From Anaerolineae bacterium (GTDB lineage Bacteria > Chloroflexota > Anaerolineae > UBA1429): a DNA stretch of 20,033 nucleotides. Below are positions 7,249 to 13,623 of this stretch, one piece after another (positions within the stretch are counted from its first letter, which is position 1; the number at the start of each line of letters is the position of its first letter). The stretch is taken from contig JAFGLK010000616.1 in assembly GCA_016928125.1 (NCBI GenBank), positions 1-20,033 on the forward strand, written 5' to 3'. Position numbers and translations under genes: made by a program. The notes beneath the pieces were generated by a model. That model ran no database searches, had not been told where the DNA came from, and saw only the letters and a list, made by a program, of their open reading frames with translations.

Positions 7249-8993
7249 GGCAACATCTCTTTCAAGAACTCCGCCTCCGCTGCGACAGTCCAAGACTCGT
7301 TTGGTCCCAGCTTGGCATAGACCTGCGGCAGTACCTCTGCAAGATCGGACAGACGGGTGAGCGGGAAATCCTCAATCTGTGGGTAGATCACCACCTTGCC
7401 GGGGAAGGCTTGATGGATGACGCCTTCGAGCCCCTGTTTGACGCCACCAAGCCCTGAGATCGCGGCCACCGAGAGATTGGGATCCAGGCGCCCACTCTCG
7501 GCCGCGTTCAGCATGGTGCGCAAATCGCGGATCGCGGAACCGCTGGTGCCGGTGAAGCGCAAGCTCTTGTTCACCACAAGGCCCAGGTCGATGAGCGCCA
7601 TGCTGCCTCGTGGCAGCCCGGCAAAGATGTTCATCACACCGTCACGGGCCAGCAATTCCACCGCGCCAGACACGACCCTCGCGCTGGGGGCCAGCACGAC
7701 AATGTCATCATAGCCTACGCCTCCCGTGGCCTGCAAAAGCCCGGCGTTGAAGGCCTGGGGCGATTCGTCCCCTGGCACGCGCAGCTCCAAGTGGGTCTTG
7801 TCGCTTTTCCTCTCGATCAGCTGGGCATACTTGGTCGCCAACACAGCCAGGCGATCGGCGACCAGATCGGTAGCCATGATGAGCCTGGGGCTCTCTGGGG
7901 ACTGCAGCGCGCGTTGCACATGCATCTGCCCCATCGGCCCAGCGGCCCCCAGGAAGGCGGCGGCACCCCCCGGCAGGAGCTCTGTGCGGATGGGCTCATA
8001 GGCGAGGGAAAGATCGCTCTCTGGGGTGCTCAGCAGGGCGATCAGATCATAGTGCAGCCGCCCGACGTCCACCTGGGCCGGGCCCGAGAAGCCCTGCGCC
8101 CCGACCAGGTTGATCAGCGCGCCCCTGGCCGCCCTGGGCTGTAATGCCTCAAAGAGAGCGGTATCAGCGCCCAGGAGCACGAGGTCATCGAATGCAGCAT
8201 CACCGAGCTCGCCCACCGAGGCGGCCTGCAGCAAGACATAGCCGTCGGCCTCAGCACGGCGACGGAGCTCCTCCATCAGCGGCCCGCCCACGCCCAGCGT
8301 CACCACCTCCGCGGGCGGCTGCCCGCCCGCATACGGCGTGCCCATGGTGTAGCTCTCCAGAGCGCTGGGGCCAGCGGCGATCAGCACCCTGCCCTCCGGC
8401 CCCCACCCCGCGCGATAGGCCACTTCATAGGAGGCCAGCACGCAAGCCCACGGTTCGGTCAAGGCCGCCTGGGCATAGCCGGTCTCGGGTTCCACCGGCA
8501 ACAGATAGCAGCCCTCGTCGCCGTCGAGGATCTCCTGACCGATCAAGTTGTACTGCGAAAGGCCGCCTTGCAGTGCGTACCCGTAGGCCAGCCCCACGCC
8601 CTGATAGTAGATGTCGGCCTGCACGATGAAGCGCTCACCCGCCTTGAAGCGATCGGCATAGTGGGCGCCCGCCTGAACCACCGTCAAGGCCACCTCGTGG
8701 CCCAAGACTACCGGGTTGGCCTTCATATCGCGTCCGGTCAAGCGCGGATGGGTCTCGCCGGCCTGGATCACCTTGGTATCGGAGAAACACAACCCCACCG
8801 CGTCATGGCGCACAAGGAGTTGATCCGGGCCGCAGGTGGGCATCGTCACCTCGATGGGCTGGCCATCGCGCCCCAGGTTCTCCAGCCCTGAGCCGTAGAG
8901 CGGCCACAGCTTGTAGCGTTTGGGCAAGGCGACATCGGCCCGACGATAGGCGGCCAGCTTGGCATCACCGTGTGACGCGTTAGGGCCCATCAT
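7245..8993 (-). CDS. Oversized zinc-type MDR dehydrogenase, sorbose-1-phosphate-reductase-like C-terminal half
   Basis: A 582-residue medium-chain dehydrogenase/reductase, roughly 170-200 residues longer than usual members. The catalytic GroES-like domain is at the front: C69 in VGLCFSDTK, H99-E100 in LGHEV, and E180 in ALTEPWACV as the likely third zinc ligand. A first Rossmann-like block (202-298) starts RVLIAAGPSALESY and keeps no clean GxGxxG. A second (343-480) has FLGAAGPMGQMHVQ, followed by D376 in MATDLVADR, and looks like the working NAD(P) site. This second block recalls SorE/YggP L-sorbose-1-phosphate reductase. Its start and stop are both 4-base ATGA overlaps with the aldolase and SDR genes, so the three proteins are coupled. 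SorE next to SorD is the arrangement of sorbose operons, so a ketose-phosphate/hexitol-phosphate step is the best guess. Confidence 0.8.
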   Translation of the reverse strand: MMGPNASHGDAKLAAYRRADVALPKRYKLWPLYGSGLENLGRDGQPIEVTMPTCGPDQLLVRHDAVGLCFSDTKVIQAGETHPRLTGRDMKANPVVLGHEVALTVVQAGAHYADRFKAGERFIVQADIYYQGVGLAYGYALQGGLSQYNLIGQEILDGDEGCYLLPVEPETGYAQAALTEPWACVLASYEVAYRAGWGPEGRVLIAAGPSALESYTMGTPYAGGQPPAEVVTLGVGGPLMEELRRRAEADGYVLLQAASVGELGDAAFDDLVLLGADTALFEALQPRAARGALINLVGAQGFSGPAQVDVGRLHYDLIALLSTPESDLSLAYEPIRTELLPGGAAAFLGAAGPMGQMHVQRALQSPESPRLIMATDLVADRLAVLATKYAQLIERKSDKTHLELRVPGDESPQAFNAGLLQATGGVGYDDIVVLAPSARVVSGAVELLARDGVMNIFAGLPRGSMALIDLGLVVNKSLRFTGTSGSAIRDLRTMLNAAESGRLDPNLSVAAISGLGGVKQGLEGVIHQAFPGKVVIYPQIEDFPLTRLSDLAEVLPQVYAKLGPNESWTVAAEAEFLKEMLP

Positions 8994-9712
8994 GCACCCC
9001 CTGGAAAATAGACATCCACAAGAGACGTGTTCACGCCTGGGGCGCCAAACATGGGCAGGTTGCGAGTGCGCATGGTGTTCTCAAGATTGCGCACATCCTC
9101 CTCGCTGAGCTCCTTGATCTCGCCGAGGGTCAACGCTTGCAGGATCGTCAAGGCCGACCCTTCCAGAATCTCGGTGCACATCAAAGCCCACTGGATATCC
9201 CCGCGACTCAGAAGCACCAGGCCGTGATTCTCCATCAAAAAGGCATTGTACTTTTGGACGTAGGGCAGGAAATTATCGGCCAGACGCTGAGTAAGTGGCT
9301 CGCCATAAGGCACCACGGGCACCGGCCCCACCTCCATGATCGTCTCGGGCAGGATGGGTCGCATCAGCCAATTTTCGCCCTTGGTGAGAGCGAACGCGCC
9401 CGTCATCGGCGGGTGGCAATGCAGCACCGAGACGATGTCGGGCCTCTCGCGGAAGAAATTGACGTACATCGGGGTCTCGCCCGTGGGCCGGCGGGTGCCC
9501 TCGAGCACCTCGCCCGAAGGGCGAATAAAGACCAGATCCTGCGGAGTGATATCGCCTTTGTTCATCTGGGTGGGCGTGATGAGGATCAGATCGCTCTCCA
9601 GCTTCCAGGCCAGATTGCCCCCATGAGAGGCCACATACATGTTCTGGCTCAGCCGATGACAGACGCGGACAAAGCGCTCCACCTGAGACGAGAATCGATC
9701 TAGCAGCGTCAT
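8990..9712 (-). CDS. Class II aldolase, fuculose-/rhamnulose-1-phosphate aldolase type
   Basis: A 240-residue class II aldolase/adducin-family protein that cleaves a ketose 1-phosphate into dihydroxyacetone phosphate and an aldehyde in a zinc-dependent manner. The zinc ligands are H98 and H100 in LHCHPP and H163 in ENHG. E79 in PTGETPMY is a candidate for the acid/base glutamate. The phosphate-binding SHGGNLA (29-35) is clear. Length fits the fuculose/rhamnulose aldolases. It follows the rhamnose-isomerase-type gene by 35 bases, which suggests L-rhamnulose 1-phosphate as substrate, giving L-lactaldehyde. It ends in an ATGA overlap with the next gene. The same family also contains ribulose-5-phosphate epimerases and decarboxylating members, so the substrate rests on context only. 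Confidence 0.87.
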   Translation of the reverse strand: MTLLDRFSSQVERFVRVCHRLSQNMYVASHGGNLAWKLESDLILITPTQMNKGDITPQDLVFIRPSGEVLEGTRRPTGETPMYVNFFRERPDIVSVLHCHPPMTGAFALTKGENWLMRPILPETIMEVGPVPVVPYGEPLTQRLADNFLPYVQKYNAFLMENHGLVLLSRGDIQWALMCTEILEGSALTILQALTLGEIKELSEEDVRNLENTMRTRNLPMFGAPGVNTSLVDVYFPGGA

Positions 9713-9747
9713 GGAAGCTCCTTCGGGACGGATATCAGCTTGTGCTA

Positions 9748-10977
9748 TCAGGCGTCCGGATAGCCGGAGCCGGTCGCAGCCTGCCGGCCTCGCTCGGCGC
9801 GTACCTTCTCCATATATCCGCTCGCCCGAAAGGCGGCCAACGGATTAGGATCCAGGCCCATCTCCAGACGCACTTGGGCCAACAATGGGCGCACGTCGGT
9901 GCGGAAGGCATCAAGCAGCGTCTCCTCGGCGTCGACGATCGCTCCAGCGATCTGCGCCTCGGCCAGCTTGTCACGATCGATCAGCAGGGCCCTGGCGTAG
10001 GCCGTCTGTATGTTGACCACGGACTGGATCATGGCCTCGATCTTGGGCTTGACGTTGTGGCTCTGGTCGATCATATAAGCCACGTTCATGTCTACTTCCG
10101 GATCGAGCTCGCCGCCGATCAGCTCGTTGAAAATGAGAAAGAGCTCATAGGGATTGATCGAGCCCACAGTCAGGTCGTCGTCAGCGAACTTTTTGCTGTT
10201 AAAGTGAAAGCCCCCCAGGCGGCCTTCATCGATGAGCAACGCCACGATCTGCTCGATGTTGGTGCCCAGGGGGTGATGCCCCAGATCGACCAACACCTGG
10301 GCGCGCTCGCCCAGCTTCTGGGCCAGCGTGAGGGCCATCCCCCAATCGCCCAGGTCGGTATGGTAGAAGGCCGGCTCGAAGAACTTGTACTCGATCAGGA
10401 TGCGCATCGGCGCTGGCATGGCCGCGTAGATCTGCTGCAGCGTCTCCACCAACCGGCGCCGACGCTGACGAAAGTTGTCCTGACCAGGATAGTTGGTGCC
10501 GTCTGCCAGCCAAAGGCTGATGATGTCCGAATTCACGCTCTTGGCGATCTCTACGCATTCCAGCACGTGGTTCACGGCGCGCTGGCGAATGGCGGCATCA
10601 GGGTGGCATAGGCTGCCCAACTTGTACTCGTCATCCTGGAACAGATTGGGATTGATGGCCCCCAGCTCAAGGCCCAAGGAGCGGGCGTGGGCTTGGAGAT
10701 CTGCATAGTCATCCACCTTGTCCCAGGGGATATGCAAGGCCACAGAGGGGGCAACGCCGGTGACCTTGTGCACCTGAGCCGCGTCCTCGAGCTTCTCGTA
10801 GGTGTTGCGAGGAACACCTTCCTGCGCAAAGACTTTGAAGCGGGTCCCCGAGTCGGCATAGCCCCAGGAGGGGGTCTCCACCGCCTGGGCCTTGAGGGCC
10901 GTCTTGACGGCCCCAACATCCACCCCTTGGCCAGTCAACCGGTCTGCAAGGATACGATATTCCTGCTCAATCTGCAT
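9748..10977 (-). CDS. rhaI: L-rhamnose isomerase, RhaI (Pseudomonas stutzeri/Bacillus) type
   Basis: A 409-residue xylose-isomerase-like TIM-barrel protein of the metal-dependent L-rhamnose isomerase group typical of Gram-positives and P. stutzeri, distinct from E. coli RhaA. It would convert L-rhamnose to L-rhamnulose. Recognisable stretches are [17 protein letters not shown] (34-50), HIPWD (82-86), the metal-site region [16 protein letters not shown], and [15 protein letters not shown]. Enzymes of this group also isomerise D-allose/D-psicose and other rare sugars, so the true substrate may differ. The ATG at 10977 has AGGAGG just four bases before it. It is the first gene of the long minus-strand operon and lies 221 bases downstream of the regulator. 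No kinase for rhamnulose (FGGY type) is in the window. Confidence 0.88.
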   Translation of the reverse strand: MQIEQEYRILADRLTGQGVDVGAVKTALKAQAVETPSWGYADSGTRFKVFAQEGVPRNTYEKLEDAAQVHKVTGVAPSVALHIPWDKVDDYADLQAHARSLGLELGAINPNLFQDDEYKLGSLCHPDAAIRQRAVNHVLECVEIAKSVNSDIISLWLADGTNYPGQDNFRQRRRRLVETLQQIYAAMPAPMRILIEYKFFEPAFYHTDLGDWGMALTLAQKLGERAQVLVDLGHHPLGTNIEQIVALLIDEGRLGGFHFNSKKFADDDLTVGSINPYELFLIFNELIGGELDPEVDMNVAYMIDQSHNVKPKIEAMIQSVVNIQTAYARALLIDRDKLAEAQIAGAIVDAEETLLDAFRTDVRPLLAQVRLEMGLDPNPLAAFRASGYMEKVRAERGRQAATGSGYPDA

Positions 10978-11028
10978 GGCCCCTCCTAGAACAAGGTCCT
11001 CAAATCCAAGCTTTTCCTCTCACGGAGC

Positions 11029-11064
11029 AAACAAAAACCCGCGGCGCGAAGACGGATGTGCGGG
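11029..11064 (-). terminator. Terminator-like hairpin with U-tract in the rhaI leader
   Basis: In the minus-strand RNA the arm CCCGC (11064-11060) can pair with GCGGG (11042-11038) across a 17-base loop, directly followed by UUUUUGUUU (11037-11029). This is the only strong U-run in the control region. It stands about 50 bases before the rhaI start. It may end read-through from the regulator gene or act as an attenuator. The stem is short (5 pairs), so confidence is moderate. Confidence 0.4.
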
Positions 11065-11099
11065 CGCTTGGCGATATGGCGGCACGCCACCAGGCGCAC
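11058..11099 (-). promoter_or_regulatory. Alternative hairpin overlapping the terminator-like stem
   Basis: In the minus transcript GUGCG (11099-11095) can pair with CGCAC (11062-11058), and nested inside UGGCG (11089-11085) can pair with CGCCA (11073-11069). The outer 3' arm uses bases 11060-11062, which are also needed by the U-tract hairpin at 11029-11064, so the two folds exclude each other. That is the geometry of an antiterminator, but GC-rich sequence yields such pairs by chance. Confidence 0.25.
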
Positions 11100-11162
11100 G
11101 ACGAACCGCTTCTGGCCACCCCTCCCCTAGAGCGCTCCTTTGAGCCAAGCCGCACGCCAACT

Positions 11163-11192
11163 GCTGAGGAGCTTCTATAGGTGCTCCTCAGC
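11163..11192 (-). terminator. Perfect 10-base inverted repeat just after the regulator gene
   Basis: The arms GCTGAGGAGC (11163-11172) and GCTCCTCAGC (11183-11192) are perfectly complementary with a 10-base loop. The structure begins 7 bases after the TAG stop of the DeoR-family gene. It lacks a U-tract on the minus strand, so it is either a weak or factor-dependent terminator or an mRNA 3' stabiliser. An operator role is possible because it lies upstream of rhaI. Confidence 0.45.
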
Positions 11193-11198
11193 CGCCTT

Positions 11199-11987
11199 CT
11201 AGGCCACTATAACCTCGACTCCGCGATCGCGCAAGGCGGCCACCATCTCGGCGGGCGCTTCCTCATCGGTGATGACGCGGTCGATGTCATCCAGTGCGGC
11301 GCAGGATGCAAAGGCCACTTTGCCCCACTTGCTGGCATCGATGAGAACATTGACCTCGCGCACCGAGGCGATCAGGTGGCGCTTGAGATCTGCTTCATCA
11401 TGGTTGGGATCGGTCAGCCCCTCCTCGAGGGTGAAGCCTCGGCCACTGAAAAAGCCCTGATGAAGATGGCCGACATTGAGGATCGGATGGGTGACGGGCT
11501 CCTGCCCCGGGGTATTGACCACAGCCGCTGCTTCACGCCAGATAGGTCCCCCTGGAATCATGACCGAGATGCCCGGCGCACGCAGTAACTCCAGGGCGAT
11601 GTAGAGGCCCGTCGTGATCACGGTGAGATCATGGCGTGGAACAAGAAAACGCGCCAGATGCCAATTGGTCGTGCTGGCATCCATCACGATCGCCTCGCCA
11701 TCGGAGATGAGCTCGGCAGCAGCAGCCCCGATGCGTTGCTTGGCTGCCACATTGGTGCGTTGGCGCATGGCGAAGGAGAGAACGCTCTCGCTCGTGCTTA
11801 GCGTGACCGCGCCACCGTGGGTGCGAAGCAGATGGCCGGCGCGCTCGAGACGGTCAAGATCGGACCGGATGGTCACGCTGGACACCCCAAATGCTTGGCT
11901 TAGCTCCGCCACCGAGACATAACCGCTCTCTCGCAGCCGTTCGAGCGTGGCGTTCAAGCGCTCTTGCCGATACAATCTACGTGGCAT
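11199..11987 (-). CDS. DeoR-family transcriptional regulator
   Basis: A 262-residue repressor of the DeoR/GlpR family. The N-terminal winged helix-turn-helix covers about residues 6-60: RQERLNATLERLRESGYVSV, then AELSQAFGVSSVTIRSDLDRLE, then HGGA. The rest is the sugar-phosphate-binding DeoRC domain, with DASTTNWHLARFL in the usual effector-pocket place and the ends VLIDASKWGK and RVITDEEAP typical of the family. It is transcribed in the same direction as the rhaI operon, 221 bases upstream, and divergently from the amidohydrolase gene. It is the natural candidate to control both, with a phosphorylated sugar intermediate as inducer. DeoR-type regulators of rhamnose genes are known in Bacillus and Chloroflexi. 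No clear Shine-Dalgarno precedes the ATG at 11987; an AAAG about ten bases upstream is the best. Confidence 0.92.
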   Translation of the reverse strand: MPRRLYRQERLNATLERLRESGYVSVAELSQAFGVSSVTIRSDLDRLERAGHLLRTHGGAVTLSTSESVLSFAMRQRTNVAAKQRIGAAAAELISDGEAIVMDASTTNWHLARFLVPRHDLTVITTGLYIALELLRAPGISVMIPGGPIWREAAAVVNTPGQEPVTHPILNVGHLHQGFFSGRGFTLEEGLTDPNHDEADLKRHLIASVREVNVLIDASKWGKVAFASCAALDDIDRVITDEEAPAEMVAALRDRGVEVIVA

Positions 11988-12025
11988 CGCACGGCTTTCG
12001 TTTGGTTACAGATGTCTTCTATAGC

Positions 12026-12043
12026 CCAATCATGGGAAATTGG
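12026..12043. promoter_or_regulatory. Short inverted repeat at the start of the deoR transcript
   Basis: CCAAT (12026-12030) and ATTGG (12039-12043) form a 5-base inverted repeat with an 8-base spacer. It lies directly downstream of the expected start point (about 12046) of the regulator's own promoter, a position suited to autoregulation. The half-site is not the same as that seen at the plus-strand promoter, so this is weak evidence. Confidence 0.25.
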
Positions 12044-12052
12044 AGCGACGGC

Positions 12053-12081
12053 ATTCTAGCATGCTCACAGGGGTGCGTCAA
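12053..12081 (-). promoter_or_regulatory. Sigma70-type promoter for the DeoR-family gene
   Basis: On the minus strand a -35 box TTGACG (12081-12076) and a -10 box TAGAAT (12058-12053) are separated by exactly 17 bases. Both boxes match the consensus in five of six positions. Transcription would begin near 12046, giving a leader of about 59 bases before the regulator's ATG. Confidence 0.65.
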
Positions 12082-12251
12082 TTGCCGCGTTGGGGCGTTT
12101 GGGCGAGCGTGCAACAAGCCCTCAGCAGCCCGAGGCGTAGGCATGGGTACACTGCGCTCCCTGCGTTTCTGGGTTCGGTTCGAATTGCTGCGTGATCCTC
12201 AAGCTGCGGTTTCAGGTGAGCGAACTCGCCTGCGCGGCGCCGGACGTCATT

Positions 12252-12299
12252 CTTGACATTCCGTGAGCCAGCACCTAACATGAGGAACACCATGTCAAG
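12252..12299. promoter_or_regulatory. Candidate operator: 8-base inverted repeat plus internal half-site around the promoter
   Basis: CTTGACAT (12252-12259) and ATGTCAAG (12292-12299) are perfect inverted repeats 40 bases apart. A third related half-site, TAACATG, lies at 12276-12282 and forms ACATG-N8-CATGT with the right arm. The left arm covers the -35 box, the middle site the -10 box and the right arm the first transcribed bases. This would suit a multimeric repressor such as the DeoR-family protein encoded divergently. Confidence 0.4.
12253..12281 (+). promoter_or_regulatory. Sigma70-type promoter for the amidohydrolase operon
   Basis: A perfect -35 box TTGACA (12253-12258) is followed after 17 bases by TAACAT (12276-12281), which matches four of six consensus positions of the -10 box. 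Transcription would start near 12288, giving a leader of roughly 29 bases. The leader includes the ribosome-binding site AAGGGAG (12305-12311) before the ATG at 12317. The remaining part of the 329-base gap (12082-12251) shows no gene or repeat to me. Confidence 0.65.
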
Positions 12300-12316
12300 G
12301 TCCCAAGGGAGACGCT

Positions 12317-13576
12317 ATGGCCAACCTGCGCGATAGGCTTCTGGAGGAAATGCGCGCGTTGCGCACCGTTGACTGTCACTCGCACACGAATCTGGAGCGC
12401 GAGTACTATGCGCTGGATCGCAACCTGTTCAGCATGCGCTCCTACTTCAACCGCGAGATCATGGCCGAGATCGGCGCCCCAGGCCAGGAGTACGAGGACA
12501 TCTATGGCCATTGCGAGAGCGATGCCGACCGCTGGGCCGTTCTACGGCGAGCGATCCAACGAGCGGGGAACACATCCTATTGGCGACATAATCTGGTTGC
12601 CTATCGCAAGTTCTTTGACCTGGAGGCTCCAGAGCTGACCGACGAGAACTGGGCTGCGGTGAACGCGGCGATCGTGGCCAAGACGGCGGAGCCCGATTGG
12701 TATCGCTGGGTCACCGAGGATGTCTGTGGACTGCGCACCCAGGTTCGCAACGTGCCCTGGTATGAGGACTGGGAGCCGCGCTACTTTACCGCGACGCTGC
12801 GCATGGAGAGCGCCCTCGAATTGCTCGACCGAGGCGTGCGCGAGCGTTTTGCGGCTGCGTGCGACAGCGCCGTGGCCACACTGGGCGAGCTCAAGAGCGC
12901 CCTGGCAGCGTACACCAGCGGCTATATCACACGCGGCGCGTGCGGCATCAAGCTGGCTCACGCCTATTCGCGCACGCTCGACTCCGAACCGGTGCCCGAG
13001 GCTGAGGCACGAGTGATCTATGAGCGCGCGCTACGCGGCCAGGAGCCCGATCAGGGCGAGGTGAAGCGCTTCCAGGATCACCTCATCTTTTTTCTGGGAG
13101 AGCTGGCGCAGGAGATGGGCCTGGTCTTTCAGATCCACACCGGCGTGCAAACCACCTGGGGCTGGGTGCCCGACTCGAATCCGATCCACCTGCTGCCGCT
13201 CATCCATCGTTTTCGGGCGGTCAAGTTCGATCTCTTTCACATGGGCTATCCCTATGTGCGCGAGCTGGGCATGATGGGCAAGCATTGCCCGAACGTCTAT
13301 CTGAACATGGCCTGGGCTTATGTCATCTCGATGGAGGCTAGCCGGCAAGGGCTGAGCGAGTGGATCGATCTGGTGCCCGGCGCGCGGCTGCTGGCCTTTG
13401 GTTCGGACGTGCGTTGGCCCGAGATGATCTATGGGCATCTGGAGATGGCGCGTTCCTGTTTGGCCGACGTGCTGGAGGCCAAGGTGCGCCGCGACTACCT
13501 GAGCGAGACGGCTGCATCCGCTCTGGTGCGCAAGATGTTGCATGATAACGCCGTGGAGCTCTACGGACTCGATTGA
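12317..13576 (+). CDS. Amidohydrolase-family (TIM-barrel metallo-hydrolase) protein
   Basis: A 419-residue protein of the amidohydrolase superfamily (Amidohydro_2-like, distantly recalling uronate isomerase). Candidate metal ligands and active-site residues can be read in order: H21 and H23 in DCHSH, K212 in CGIKLAHAY, H274 in FQIHTG, H308 in DLFHMGYP and D364 in FGSDVRWPE. The FGSD-x-x-x-P end is typical of the Amidohydro_2 group. Family members hydrolyse or decarboxylate small ring compounds and lactones, or isomerise uronates; I cannot assign the reaction. The start has AAGGGAG five bases before the ATG. It is the first gene of a plus-strand operon, with an esterase-like gene 47 bases downstream, so a role in plant-polysaccharide or lactone breakdown is plausible. 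No signal peptide is seen, so it is cytoplasmic. Confidence 0.75.
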   Translation: MANLRDRLLEEMRALRTVDCHSHTNLEREYYALDRNLFSMRSYFNREIMAEIGAPGQEYEDIYGHCESDADRWAVLRRAIQRAGNTSYWRHNLVAYRKFFDLEAPELTDENWAAVNAAIVAKTAEPDWYRWVTEDVCGLRTQVRNVPWYEDWEPRYFTATLRMESALELLDRGVRERFAAACDSAVATLGELKSALAAYTSGYITRGACGIKLAHAYSRTLDSEPVPEAEARVIYERALRGQEPDQGEVKRFQDHLIFFLGELAQEMGLVFQIHTGVQTTWGWVPDSNPIHLLPLIHRFRAVKFDLFHMGYPYVRELGMMGKHCPNVYLNMAWAYVISMEASRQGLSEWIDLVPGARLLAFGSDVRWPEMIYGHLEMARSCLADVLEAKVRRDYLSETAASALVRKMLHDNAVELYGLD

Positions 13577-13623
13577 GCCAAGCCTGCGCGCCCTTGCGGT
13601 GGAGACAAGATGAGGAATTGGCT

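Noticed and set aside
10978..11198. A dedicated sigma70 promoter for rhaI
   Set aside because: I searched the minus strand of the gap for TTGACA/TATAAT-like pairs with 16-18 base spacing and found none convincing, so no promoter is annotated there.
12177..12186. GGTTCGAATT, resembling a tRNA T-loop
   Set aside because: The flanking five bases on each side do not pair and no acceptor, D or anticodon stems can be drawn around it.
13573..13623. Upstream TTG start giving 17 more residues on the tandem esterase
   Set aside because: It would overlap the end of the amidohydrolase and lacks a well-placed ribosome-binding site, whereas the ATG at 13624 has GAGGA upstream.
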